A stretch of DNA of 64,000 nucleotides from Hanleya hanleyi (lineage: Eukaryota > Mollusca > Polyplacophora > Lepidopleurida > Hanleyidae): NCBI GenBank assembly GCA_036873755.1, contig JAVTVY010020328.1, positions 18,050-82,049 of the forward strand. The letters run 5' to 3'. The translations under genes were made by a program, and so were the position numbers. Below, in pieces: positions 44,676 to 56,754 of this stretch (the first letter of the stretch is position 1; each line of letters begins with the position of its first letter). Below the pieces are notes generated by a model. The model saw only the letters and a list, made by a program, of their open reading frames with translations. It was not told the origin of the DNA and did no database searches.

Positions 44676-45776
44676 CCCTTGTCCTGTCGACAACGTGTAT
44701 ACACGTTCCTCGACTGTCAAGTTCCCAGTGTCGACTCCGGATATATACGTTCCGAGAAACTGTCGGATGTTTGATCGTTTTTCGAAAGATTTTGGAGCCA
44801 CGTGTGGAAAAATCAAACCAGACACGGCTTACTCCAACTATAACGTATTATTTCATTAATTATTTCACGTGAGTTCGGTGTTTATTATTAAAAAAGACAC
44901 TTATTTATGTGAAGATCGCCTACAAATGTAAAACAGAGCGTCATTTATTCAGAAAAGTTTGTTGAAACGCGTAAAAACGCACCTTGTTTACAAGCTCCTC
45001 CAACGAAAACCCGGAAGGCAATCTCAACGTTGGAGATGTCAAATTGAAGGGCAACAACTCTGCTTTCATTCTTCTCAACCTTTCTCGTGTCAGTTGTAAA
45101 AATGCGTCGATTTTATTGGGTGAAATGGTCATGTGTTTCAAGTCCTTTCCATTCAACTCAAATAAACCCGGGAAAATGCTGATCACCTGACAGAAGCCGA
45201 CTTCCTGATTGGTCAAACTGCTTCAACTGCTCATTAGCATAATATATTCACGAGTTACGCATGCGCCCTGGCCGATTTCGAAGGAGTCAGAATGGCGCAT
45301 GGTTTCGCTGAGGGAATCCACACTTCGCGTAAACAAAAGGATTTTTACCGATTTACTTGGAATATTCAATAAATATTCAATAGTCGTTATGCTACGAGTA
45401 ACCAGGAATACATACTGTGACATCTATAAGAATTTAGACGAGTTATTAAGTGGAGATGAAGCAAAACAGACCGTCCATCGGTAGTACTCTGAACGTGATA
45501 GAATTCTAACGTGAGTTTTACGGTACACAATTTTTTGCCGAATTACGATTCCTATATATTTTTAAAGCTGTAAAATGCCAAATATTTACTGAGTGTATGT
45601 TCAGTGTTTTCAAATTGATGTATCGTGCATCAAATACCATCCATTATTTCAATTTATTTATAAATTTCAACGACCAGACAGTCGCCTCTTTTGAGGCCAT
45701 TTTGAAAAGTTCGACTCTGCTTGACAGTCTGGCACTCACACGTTGACCAGCGTATAAGTGGCCGACAGGACTAGGG
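44676..45776. mobile_element. TTAA-flanked element with promoter-like core
   Basis: Ends are CCCTTGTCCTGTCG and CCCTAGTCCTGTCG (as complement), between TTAA at 44672-44675 and 45777-45780, fitting piggyBac or Kolobok target choice. The centre (45.13-45.30 kb) is GC-richer, with CTGATTGGTC (inverted CCAAT box), GCATGCGC and a start in AGAATGGCGC. No transposase was seen. Confidence 0.75.
44983..45132 (-). CDS. Possible captured first exon (50 codons)
   Basis: The ATG at 45132 opens 50 codons (MTISPNKIDAFLQLTRERLR onward, to EELVNK) that run to a good donor (AACAAG/GTGCGT) at 44983. An inverted CCAAT box lies about 75 bp upstream. The Lys/Arg- and Leu-rich composition looks protein-like. I do not recognise a family and could not place a second exon. 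It lies wholly within the TTAA element, so it may be a captured host 5' exon, a relic or chance. Confidence 0.3.
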
Positions 45777-45905
45777 TTAACAATAACAGAATAGGACAAA
45801 ATAAGACATCGAAGCAATGTTTTTGAAACCCGAGTTAAACTACTGAGGCCCAAATTAAAAGTTGTTAGTTTGGGGTAACCTGACTGACATGAAGATATTC
45901 CTTAA

Positions 45906-46958
45906 CTCTTTGCTACTTGCTGATAGTCTCGTTTGTCAGCCTTGTATGTTCGGATAAATGCATGCGAGAGGATTTTGTTATAGACAGTCTTTTTTTGAAG
46001 CAATATATTTGCATGTAGCTTGATTGAAACCCCGCTAAATATATATATTTTCAGAAAGCCCATACTTTAATTAATCTGTCCTTCAAAATATCTGCCCATT
46101 TGTGTCTAAAATAAAACCAGACCAGGCGAGAAAATGAAATAAACAAAAAAAAAAATCTCTGATTTCGACAACATTACCGTGAGTGTATGTCCCAGCCAAA
46201 TGATAGTTTCCATAAAAAATCTCTTCACGATTCGCCCAATTCAACCGGACGATCGTGCTAAAATACCAGTGCATCGTCCGTGTGGGTTTTAATCCGACAT
46301 ATAAATCCGAGAAACCCTTTATTTCCATTGTAAATCCAACAGTCGGCTCGCTAAAGTTTCAACGAAGCCATTTTCTTTGGCGAGAAATTCAACCGGCACA
46401 CGCAGACAAGGCGGCCGGCCAATCGCTGCCATTGTCTCACACGTCTCAACTAATCGGGCTTCGCGATACTAACAGAGCCCGATCGAGGTCAAATTTGGTC
46501 ACGCTATCAAAGAATGATCACATCTCTATCCAATCAAATCCTTCGTTATTCAATCCTATCCAATCAAATCACTCGTCACAGGTCGAAAGACCCGGAAATG
46601 ACCTTTAAAATGAAACCAATATCTCTAACATTCTACCGCGGGAAATGGGATTTCGATAGCGCTGAAAATGGTCAAAAAACGGCAAATTCTTCGCCGATTT
46701 TCTCAATTTTCACCACAAGGAAGGTACGTCTTCAATAAAATAAACTTGTTATACGTTTATTGCATGATTTACAATAAAATTTGAACGTATATTGTCGACT
46801 ATTTCCTTGTCCAACGATGTGGACTACCGACGACCTCTCACTTGACGAACATTTTACTGTGCGGCGATTTTTTTGCGTGGTGGTGAATTGCAGCCGGTTT
46901 CGGCCGTTATGGGTATATATGATGCCGGCCGGTTTTGGCCGGTATAAGTACGAAAGGG
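45906..46958. mobile_element. TTAA-flanked element, family T, copy 1
   Basis: Ends are CTCTTTGCTACTTG and CCCTTTCGTACTTA (as complement), between TTAA at 45902-45905 and 46959-46962. It shares TTTTCAGAAAGCC and an AATAAATCTG-like block with the 57.62-58.74 kb element. No transposase frame remains. Confidence 0.72.
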
Positions 46959-47151
46959 TTAAAGCAAACATTTCCTGTTCTCTCAAACAAAAACATACAT
47001 TTTGAGTTTGGAAAGCTCGCAGGAACTCTCATGAACTCTCGCTGATTTCCCCTTCCCACTGGTAATCGGAAACCCTCGGAAAGTTTAACACAGCAGAGAG
47101 AAAATTGGTGTTGCTTGTCTCCCTTCATACAATTGTACATGGTGACATAGC

Positions 47152-48365
47152 CAGCCTTCCCATTAGGAGCCGGTCGGCGGCTCAGTGAGACGTCTACTAC
47201 TTTATTTCAGTCGCCTACTTCGTTTGATTTTCTGAAATTAATAAATACATTATCTAGTTTTGGCCGATATCGATGTACATCATTTATTCATATCCTGGAA
47301 CCGGGTGAAGTTGACGCGGTCGTATCTGTCATGATCGGTAATTCCATTCACGTGTCTTTAACAACTGGATGTTCCACACAAAGGGGTGACGTATACTATT
47401 ACTTATGCAATTAAACATCCCTGCATCGGAGAATATCGATAAGTTGTACGGGAGAGACCGAACAATCCTGAATTATGCCGAATCTGACGAAAGCAACCCG
47501 CAAAAAATGGCGGCCGCGAAGAAACGTGGGCAGACGTGAGACGGTCAACAAAGTTTGTTGAAGTTTAAAAGAGAGACGCAGGATCCCCCACAAGATAATA
47601 TCAAGATGCAAATGCAACTAATTTCAATTGCGATCATAATTATGGACAGTGTATCAATACTAGAATCGTCCTGTCACGCACTGTAAGCAAATAAGTTTGC
47701 ATAGCAACGCCAACGACTGATTACGCGGCAAGGGGCACAACTCTTACTAGCCACAACTGTTCCTATCAATAATCATCCGAAGGCATTATTGATAGGAACA
47801 GATGTGGCTAAACTCTTACAAACACTTTGTTCAGAAGTTATTAAAGTATTAAAAGCTACCAATTTTATCAATCCTAATTATATTCTGGAATTTATATGGG
47901 CAAATCAAATTTATTTTCTTACAAATCATATAAGAGAAACATTAGACCCTGCAAACATTGACAAAATATTTAAATATGATGACGAATAAAATATAAACCA
48001 CCTTCATCTGTATTTTCAGATATCTGGTGTTGGCTCTTTATTTAATGGATCAGAGCATGCAACATGTACATGTACCCGCTTCCGGGTAACAGGAGCCGAG
48101 CGATGGAAATGTTTTCATAAATAATAGGCCTAATAAGCAGAATTATTGATGAATTTCAACCATTTTTCCATATTCTCCCCCCAGGGAAGGGAGAGATAAA
48201 AAAACATTTTTAATGCTCTAAAATGGCTTCAAATTCTCTCTGAGGGCATCTGAGGTCTCTAGCGGCTGGGGGCCTGCGCCCCCGGCCATTGTGCGAACAC
48301 CTCTCTTCGCTCCGCCTTCTACTTTTCTGTTTAGCCTTCTACTCAAAATGTTAATGGGAAGGCTG
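47152..48365. mobile_element. CAG/CTG-ended (hAT-like) element, decayed TSD, motif CTTCTACTT
   Basis: Ends are CAGCCTTCCCATTA on both sides (inverted). The flanks CATAGC and CATAAG agree at four of six positions. CTTCTACT-type words are at the right end and GTCTACTACTT/GCCTACTTCG at the left. It contains the hairpin at 47.75 kb and an AT-rich open frame (about 47789-47989) that has no ATG. Confidence 0.65.
47749..47809. repeat. Near-perfect inverted repeat (hairpin)
   Basis: AGCCACAACTGTTCCTATCA continuing AATAAT, an 11-base loop, then the complement with one mismatch (TGATAGGAACAGATGTGGCT). The arms are about 25 bp. Confidence 0.9.
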
Positions 48366-48647
48366 CATAAGCACCATTCCTTCCAATTCCATTAATTCTC
48401 AGCCAATATGTATATTACTGAGTAAGAAGTAAAGTGAGCTACGGAAAAAGAATGTGGTTAGTCAGCCAACCATGACAAAATTGTGGGGAAAAACAATTTT
48501 TAGTCTACAAAATTCATTCTAAGTGACAAAAATTCACAAAACTTTTATATATTGAAGACACATGTATCACAGATCTCCAAACCTGGGGGCATTAAGAGTG
48601 TGAGATGGCCTGGTTCCATATCTTAGATGATTTTCCCACTTTTCTCA

Positions 48648-48765
48648 ATTTTAGCTCTCTTCCCATGTAAACGATTTTTGGTGAGTTGTGCAGATCCCAT
48701 GTTACAGCTTTTGACAAGTGGTCGCGTAAATCATGAAGACAGGTTTTGACGAGTTTGTTGTTTTC
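48648..48765 (+). repeat. Fragment of TTAA family T left region
   Basis: GTTGTGCAGATCCCATGT, TTTTGACAAGTG, GCGTAAATCATGAAGAC and GGTTTTGACGAGT parallel the first 110 bases of the 57.62-58.74 kb element in order and spacing. Confidence 0.6.
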
Positions 48766-49564
48766 ATTATTGTCAGACTGTTTTATGGTAGTTTCACATC
48801 ATGTCAGAGTGCTATAATGACATATCTCCTCTCCAACACTACTTATTTATCTTCGCAATCTGCTTTGCTCCCTGATGATATTTTAATCGGATATAATTCG
48901 GCAACAATGGATCGACTCTATGGGGTAGCTGCTGCAGTGCACATGCACTGCCCAGCATCTGGCAAAATGTCATGTGGGAAAGAGTTGACCAATATGGGAA
49001 AGAGTTGACCAATATGGGAACCTTCTCCCAGTTGCTCAGACAAGCAACAGTCTGTGATGCTGCTCTGTTCATAGCAATAATACTGTCATTCTCTATATTC
49101 CTGATAATGATATTTCCAGCTGCAATCATCCAATATTTCATTCTCTCTTTCTGATTGAGATAATGGAAATACAGGTTATGAAGCGATTGACTTATTAGAG
49201 CATTTAGGCTGTCCAGAATACAACTAATATAGATACAACTACAATGGCACATTCTCTATACCACTGCGATTCCAGCAGTCAATTTAACAATCAATTAAGG
49301 GTTATCACACATGCAAGTGTCTGCCAGCCCCCGATGAGGGATTGCCATCGGACAGCTGTAGCCTCTGGCACACGCAATCCAGTGATTAACGGACAGGATG
49401 AAAAAATGTAATGGGAGATTAAGCGCTAAGCTGCTACCAATCATCAGTCACTCAACTGTCGTGAATGGGCCATTGGTTATCATGGTTAGCACATAATCAG
49501 GAACTGTTACAGGAACTCAAGTTTTTATGCAAAACAAACAACCATGATGGTAGAATCTTATTCT

Positions 49565-49785
49565 ATCAATTTCGCTTTCAACAACCTTTCAGTCAATTAA
49601 CGACATTTGGGTTGTACTTATTTTTCACACCTGGGACCCCATATCTACACCCAAATGCCCCGTGTAGTCCCCCTTTACAACAAGCGCAGTCTGAGGAACC
49701 GAGACACTTGAATTCATACTCTGACCTGGGATGTGCACAATCACAAACCAGGTCAATCCCCTGGGCTCCATAGGGCTCACTCACA
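49565..49785 (-). mobile_element. SINE-B copy
   Basis: CTTTCAACAACCTTTCAGTC, TTTTTCACACCTGGGACCCC, ACAAGCGCAGTCTGAGGAAC and CAGGTCAATCCCCTGGGC match the other copies block for block. Confidence 0.65.
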
Positions 49786-49795
49786 ATAAATAGGG

Positions 49796-51780
49796 GTGAG
49801 TGAGTGAATATGATTTAACATTGCTTTCAACTATATTTCTGTCATATCACAGGGATTCATTCACGTCGGTTCTACGTATCGAATTTCGGTTCGTAGATTG
49901 AGTTTAAAAACTCAATTTTTCAGTTCAAAACTCAATTTTTTTGAGTAAAAAATCAGTATTTGTCACCAAAATATTTATACTCAATTTGTGTGTTGGAAAC
50001 TGAATTTTCAAGCTCCGGAAAATGAATTTTCAAGCTTCATAAATTCGAAATTACAATACACGATTGTCGGGAAATCATCTGGTAAAACTCAAATGAGCAC
50101 CATGGTCGTGGTAGCAAATGTAAATCTGTCGGCAGCAGGGGTAGAATTTCGACGCGAATCCGGGAATCTTTCGCGTAAAAACTCGCCTAAAATGGAACTT
50201 GCGCGAATCAAAGCTTAGCGTAATCAGTGTGGTGTTAATTCAGGGAGATTTATTCAATATTTCACGGAAATTCAAGTCAAATAGCTGACCTGCAGAAAAC
50301 CCAGAGACATCTTTTCGTCTTGCTGCAAAACGGATGTTTTGATGACGTTACGTGCAAACTACACCTCGGAAACCTTTGCGCGTTTATTTTTTGGAAGCCT
50401 TGAATGCTCTCTGTAAAGGTTCCCGACTGGCGCCAGATGGCGCTAGTGTGAATGCTAAACACGCGGTCGTCAAATGGAAAGTACACGAGCGTGAAAATGA
50501 AAACCTGGGACGTTTGGAGTTTATTTATTAGATAATTTTGATTCGGATTCATTCATAATTAGAATGACAAACATTTTCCCATAGACAGCACATCAGGAGA
50601 AGTAGAATTAAGCGGTAAGAAATTTATGAAAATAAAAATGGATCGTTTCTTCAGAGACATTGCCTGCATGAGACCTGTCATGAACAACAACAACAGCAAC
50701 AGCAACGCGGTCGACCCTTTACGTTGAGAACACGCATTTCTTTAGAAGTCAGTTTATTTGAGGGCAAGATTTTAAATTTAACGGCACTGCACTAGCTTCT
50801 TGCTTATGTCGGTGGCTCTTGATTTTCTTTGGTAATTTTGATCTTCCACTGTAAAAAACATCGCGGTATGAAATGAAAAATATGTGAGACAAAAATATCA
50901 GGAATTTCCTTATTTTTTAATGTTTTTGCATATCTGTTATAAATTCATGGCAAATTGTTCGGCCTACTCTTTATAAGGCTCATTAATAATAATTGTTTGT
51001 TTTACGTTAACATCAACTGCTTGACAGGAAATAGGGCAGGTGGTCAGATTTCATTTATATCATTTGTCTTGCAATGCAGACAGTCCCAAATGATTCGTTT
51101 TTCATATGCAATACAAAGATAAAAAAAAAAATATTCAGAGTATGTATACACATGTATACTTACCATGTAGTAAAAATGGTTAGGTTGAATCCATTTGTGG
51201 AATCCAATACAATCATCGTGTAACTATTTTATAAACTAGTATGATTTTTTTTTTCATCGTTTCTTTCTGACAACATAATGGAAATGAGTAATCGCAATCA
51301 ATAACACAAAATGATTTTAATTACACAAAAGGTTAAAAATCCATCAATTGGTAACAGTAAACAAGGTTCATAGAAGATAACATTTACCCTGGTTTGTAAA
51401 AAAAAATTATATACTCAACTTCGGGGGAAAAAAATGACCCTGGTTTGTAAAAAATTTATATACTCAACTTGAGGGGGAAAAAATGCTGATAAATTTTATT
51501 TTAACTCAATTTGACTGTAAAAAAACTCAATTTTCTGGATTTCGGTTCGTAAAATTTGGACTTCTATGAATCCCTGTATCACGACATCGGGTCCTAATTC
51601 TTTTCACACCCGGAAACCACACGGGAGGAGTCCTTAAAATTCCTTTTCACACCCGGAAACCCCACAGATGCCTTCGCCTCTTACGACAAGCTGTCTGCAG
51701 AGCTGAGGCCTATTCTTACTATGACCTGCGGTGTGCACGACGACATCCCAGGTCAATCCCTGGAAGACCAACGGGGCCAA
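49796..51780 (-). mobile_element. SINE-B copy split by a hAT-like element
   Basis: The tail part, GTGAGTGAGTGAATATGATT to CTGTCATATCA (49796-49849), and the body, TATCACGACATCGGGTCCTA to GACCAACGGGGCC (51577-51780), are one SINE interrupted at GTCATATCACGAC. A second SINE-B lies immediately to the left in the same orientation. Confidence 0.75.
49850..51576. mobile_element. hAT-like element, TSD TATCA (family Q, copy 3)
   Basis: The left end is CAGGGATTCATTCACGTCGG, the right end TTTGGACTTCTATGAATCCC then TG. TATCA is at 49845-49849 and 51577-51581, and excision restores the SINE. AAAACTCAATTTTT words and TATACTCAACTT words lie inside both ends. No transposase was found. Confidence 0.88.
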
Positions 51781-52114
51781 AATAAATAGGTTTCTGTTTA
51801 CCATGGCTTGGAGGCAACACACAATGTACATGAAGTAGCTCGGAGTTGGGAGATTCGAGATTTCAACTGACCTTGACCGTTGATCTCCATTTTGGTATTC
51901 AACACACCCTATCCACTAATGAAAATGTTTCACTCCTAACCAAACGCATTGAAGTTTTGGGCCAGTGACCTTGAAGTCAACTTTTCTCCTCTAACTGTAT
52001 CCAACCAGAATTTCGATTTTTGTAATTTGTAAGGATTTCCAGATTTTTGGGTGTGACAGTTATGTACATTGGACTCACATGTGCATGTCCACTCATATAA
52101 AATACTGTACTTAA

Positions 52115-52611
52115 AGGTGAAATGCAAAGGTTTTCATATTTTCCTTTTTATATTCTTCATGGGCCATTTAATTATTGAAATGTCAGCCTTAACTACTTCA
52201 TTTAATTTTATTTGAAGTATTTTGCCTCCTGGCAGCTTTTGAAAAGTGCTTCAAAGTTGGAATCTCAAACCTGGCCGATTTCAGAAATGGAATCCGTATC
52301 GCTTATCTGCCCTTGTTTGACGCTGGTTTGTGACATCACATCAGACCACCTGGCCAGTCCTCAATACTTGTAACGTTCAGTCTCCGGGTGGCTAGTCTGA
52401 CTTGACGTGACAATCAATGAAAGATAAGCGATGATGTTTTGTAAATCTCAATTCAGCTGGGCTAGGGGTACCAATGTTTAAAAAGATTCCAGCAGACAAG
52501 ATAATTCAAATTAATCCAAGTGAAGTAGCTATTCTGGTATTTCTATCATTATTCAACCTACATGTATATTAAATATAAAATAGAGAATTTAAAAACCTTC
52601 GCATTTCACCT
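52115..52611. mobile_element. TTAA-flanked MITE
   Basis: Inverted ends AGGTGAAATGCAAAGGTTTT and AGGTGAAATGCGAAGGTTTT (as complement) lie between TTAA at 52111-52114 and 52612-52615. It is 497 bp and non-coding. Confidence 0.82.
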
Positions 52612-52639
52612 TTAAATCAACATAATGCAGTGTACACGT

Positions 52640-52790
52640 ATCTTACATGTACCTCCCGGAGTGTTCCTGACACTGCCATCAACATTCAGTCATATAATGA
52701 TACTGTGAAGCAAAGATATAATTGTGCACTAATACATGGAAAATTCACTCTCAGTTGTCCAATATCAAAATCATCCAGCCATCTGTGAAC
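52640..52790 (+). repeat. Dispersed repeat, also at 53.96-54.14 kb
   Basis: GACACTGCC(A/G)TCAACATTCA, GTCATATAA, GATACTGTGAAGC and AAGATATAATTGTGC recur in direct orientation 1.3 kb downstream. The type is unknown. Confidence 0.7.
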
Positions 52791-53959
52791 CAGGTCAGTG
52801 ATATTAAAATTTTTAATGACATTTTCTTTGTGAAAATTCATTCATCTATGGGATTGGAAGAAATTCTTATCTGGCCCGCAGACATGAATTAATGAGTCAA
52901 GTCGGTGATACAAACATGGTATCATGTACTATAGAATGCAATATGCACATCAGAATAGAGGTCAAACATGTACACTGAACCAATGGCCAGCCACTATTTT
53001 GACCTCCACTGAAAAGGTTCAAGTGGGAAATTTACGTACAAATGTACAAGGAAAACTCTACGAAAAAAGGCAATTCCCAGTTTGCAGTCACCACCATGTA
53101 CCTGCATGTGAAATTTCATCTTGATTAATTTAAGGTTTCTCGATATATATGTCTGTTCGAGACAAGAGTAAATCACAGGCGCTTGTCATTGGTCAATTGT
53201 TAACTATTACATGTGTACTCATTCCTGACCAGTTTTGCTGCCAAAACCCTGTCCAAATTGGCAACTCACAGATTCAAGAAACTTTATCCATCCTAAATGG
53301 TGACAAAAAAAATATATTTTCGAACATGTATACATGAGCCAAAAATTAAACTTGTCTTTGTTCCAACTTTTCAACAAATGATATTGAAAATTAAGTACCG
53401 TGTACCAAGGGTTTAGACTGGCTTATACATCATCATAAATTATAGTTTTAGGAACTACTGGTCATGAACATACAAAAATCGCTCCTCTGTAGTTTTTGCT
53501 AATTATCTTCAACTTCATGAAACTTTTTACCAAGTTTTTCAAAAAGTTTCCAGAGGAGGCAGATATTTGAAGGCTAAATTTTTACAAACCACTACATGTA
53601 CATTTAAGTTCATATAATTCAAGTACAGGTACAGTAGAAAATTGTCACTAAATTCTACTTCGCTGGATGAATAGCTTTCTGAAAATACATAACTCGTTTA
53701 TTTATTGCAATTCAATAGAGCAAAAACTACAAAGGAACCGAGACGCTTATCGCCGTGTCCTGGAAAATAATACGCACATGTACGTGTATGCCACCATGGA
53801 TGATATAGCATAGTCCATACACATATTGCACAGGGATTAGTTCTCATCAGCGCATGGTTGTTTAATAAGTCATGATCAACCTGCTATTGTCCTACATGTA
53901 ACTTTCATGTCTTTAATCATATAAAATACCATACTTACACCAACATGGTACAATGTACA

Positions 53960-54135
53960 ATGTACAGGTAGTAGCTTTCCTCGGGTTCCCCTGCCAACAC
54001 TTGTTGACACTGCCGTCAACATTCAGTCATATAACGTGATACTGTGAAGCCAAGATATAATTGTGCGCCAATATTCGGGAACATGGGAACTCCACTCTCA
54101 GTTTGCCCAGCATCAAAAGCTTCCAGCCATCTTTT
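53960..54135 (+). repeat. Dispersed repeat, second copy
   Basis: It is the partner of 52.64-52.79 kb, ending with CCAGCCATC in both copies. Confidence 0.7.
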
Positions 54136-54417
54136 AATTAAAATGCGTTTTTATATAAAAGTCTATAATATTTCAGACAAGGATCCATACTCGAGACGAA
54201 AAAAGCCTCAACCACTTTGGTGAAATTTCTATCGTGATGCTTTCTTGTTCGACAGTCGCATGCTTCCGGTTCTCAGCCGCTGAATTGATCACAGCAAATT
54301 GATTCCTACTGCGATCAAGGGAGGGTCCAGAGGAGTGGGTGACAGGCCAGGAGAAGTTACAGCCAAGTTGACATGACAACTTCATGTAGCTTACATGTTC
54401 ATATACATGCAGCACTT

Positions 54418-54640
54418 AAACACTCAAGGTGTGTGTCACTCAATCACTTATCCACGTGACACTCAACCACCCAAATACATGTTTGTCACAATCAATCAAA
54501 TCACTCATACATGTATAGCCCCTAATCACCGAAATAGTCATCAATCATGCCAATGACCCAAATACTCCAATCACTCAAATAAATCCCAGTCAACTGAATA
54601 GCACCAATCACTCATATGCCACTTAAATACATTGTAGCAC
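54418..54640. repeat. Degenerate simple repeat rich in CACTCAATCA
   Basis: Irregular AATCACTCAAAT/CACTCAACCA words over about 220 bp, probably a decayed microsatellite. There is no constant spacer, so it is not a CRISPR array. Confidence 0.6.
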
Positions 54641-54899
54641 CCAGGCTTTTAGATTGGGGGAGAGGGTCTCTCAATTGCACTTTCAATTTTTAAGAGGGTG
54701 TCTCACTGCTACATGTATCTCTCCCATGTTAAATTTTCATATTTTAGGAGGTCTGATTTCAAAATAGGGTGTCTTAAAGACATTAAATTGAGACTCATGG
54801 CTAGCTTGTAGTACTCATGATCCAAATACAGACCACTTTCTAGAGCATGGAGCCCTGAGTGCATATTATTACAGATCAACAGATACTGATGTCCTCCTA

Positions 54900-56530
54900 C
54901 ACTGTACATGTATTTGAATTAACTCGCAGATTTATCAATTCTGAGAAGAAAAAAATTGTGTACTCGGCATGCCAGCTGGTTTTGCTAAAATTAGTGTGGC
55001 CCACCGCCTGCCCCCTCCATTGAGAGCCTCTGTGTTTGTCAAGTGGGCAGGGTCTCTTAAAACCTTCATCAGTATTTTCACTAAAGTTTTACATGTTCCT
55101 CCACTCTGTCACCATGAGGGATCAATATGGCATTCTTATACAACACTCACACCGGCATGGACTACTTCGAGCTTCAAAACAGCATATAAACAGCTAAAAT
55201 AATATAACACTCATCTCATGGGCATGTACACCTAAAACTGCAGCTCAATCCTTTAATGCTGCCAAATTCATATTGTGCCTTGTTGTACAATGTACAAGAA
55301 AAGGAATGCACGAGTTTATCCCTCCATTAATTCAATCCCCCTATCAAATTTCAATCACCTCCAATTTCAGGACAAATTCCAATCAGATAAAGATATAACT
55401 AAGAAATATTGGATTATCTCAGTTCAAAATTGCACAGGCGCTAAAAATCGCACTCCTGAGAACTGCTAATCACACTCCTTAAAATAACACTCCTCAAATA
55501 AATGAGGAAGGTAGTTCACACCACACTATTTGCAGTCTAAAATTACCTCGTAAATAGGAAAACTGAACATATTCCATCTGCCGTAAATTCTTGTCCACGT
55601 GTTTCACGCATAGTTTGCACCAAACTTCGACCACCATTTCGCGGACCCGGTTCATCATGTTCGGTCCTAAATCCGATGCAGTCACAAATATTCCAACGAA
55701 TAAATGTCGAGAGTTGAATGCTCGCACCTGCTACAATGCATGTATAACAACAGTTTCTAAACTTCTTCGATTTTGCGAACATGTGCTTCGCAATTTGCTT
55801 TAACTGTTGCTAAACAGTACATTAAATATGATTGGTCAGTTTCCCTGTTTCCTGCTGTAGCCTGCCAATCAGATAGACCGTTGCGTAGAGCAAGGCCCTA
55901 TACGTCATCGGAACATGTGCAATCGCTCAAACTGAGTTGACGTGTTACCAAGCGGCTGATTCTTGTGCCGATTTTGTTTCAGTTCATATCTGAATCAATG
56001 AGTGCGGTTATTCCCGACCCTCTTGTCACTTTTATGGGTGCTGAGTGGTGCAACCGTGATCGCGCTCCTTAGAAATGACAGACTGTTATCTCCATGATTT
56101 TGGACCATTTTGTCAACTTCTTGTTCAAACAAGGGTGATGCTATGATAAGGCAGGATATTGGCCTACAGGTGGTGCAGTTGAAATTGAAAAAAATAAAAT
56201 GTTCCAAAAAAAGATGTTTTATTGAAGCGGCAAGAGAAAATATATATATATGTAAACAATATATGTGAAAGTTCTAGCTCGATTGCATTAATGATTATAG
56301 TTAGGACAAGAAATTTAAATCTGCAGCATGTGCTATTTCATGAAACAAAATGCTGCATCAAGACTTTATAGCTGTCATTTTATCAAAGTGTGTTCCCAGG
56401 TTGAACAGAAAAGTTCACGCCCAGGTAAACTGTATTAAATTGTGCAGTACAGATTTGACAAATCTGGTATATTTAATTTTTTCGATATCACTTCTAGAAA
56501 ATCTACTCGGTGACAAAAATCTACTCGGTA
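54900..56530. other. No gene supported
   Basis: Short reading frames only. The GC-richer stretch near 55.58-55.95 kb contains the frames CACGTGTTTCACGC and TTGCGTAGAGC but no splice-supported exon. Confidence 0.35.
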
Positions 56531-56537
56531 ACAATTA

Positions 56538-56754
56538 CAGTAATTCCCCTAATAATTCGATCACTGGAAGTGCAGCAAAAATGGCTTATATCTGGAAATA
56601 TTCTTGATGGCACCAGCTACAAACTGTCACATTTTGTCATTATATGACTTTTCTTCAGTTTGAATGAAGAATGGGAATGTTACTTTTTCTCTGTGTTTGA
56701 ATAACAGAGCTAAAAAGTGAACTTCCTATGATTGAATTATTAGGGGAATTACCG
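56538..56754. mobile_element. M1 MITE copy (TA TSD)
   Basis: It starts CAGTAATTCCCCTAATAATT and ends GAATTATTAGGGGAATTACC plus G, flanked by TA. It is 217 bp, highly similar to the 39.40 kb copy. Confidence 0.83.

Noticed and set aside
45209..45484. 91-codon plus-strand frame
   Set aside because: It overlaps the promoter-like core of a TTAA element in a different frame from the good-context ATG. I saw no family resemblance.
54418..54640. Telomere-like or structured repeat
   Set aside because: The words are irregular (CACTCAATCA variants) and do not match the TTAGGG type. Best seen as a decayed microsatellite.
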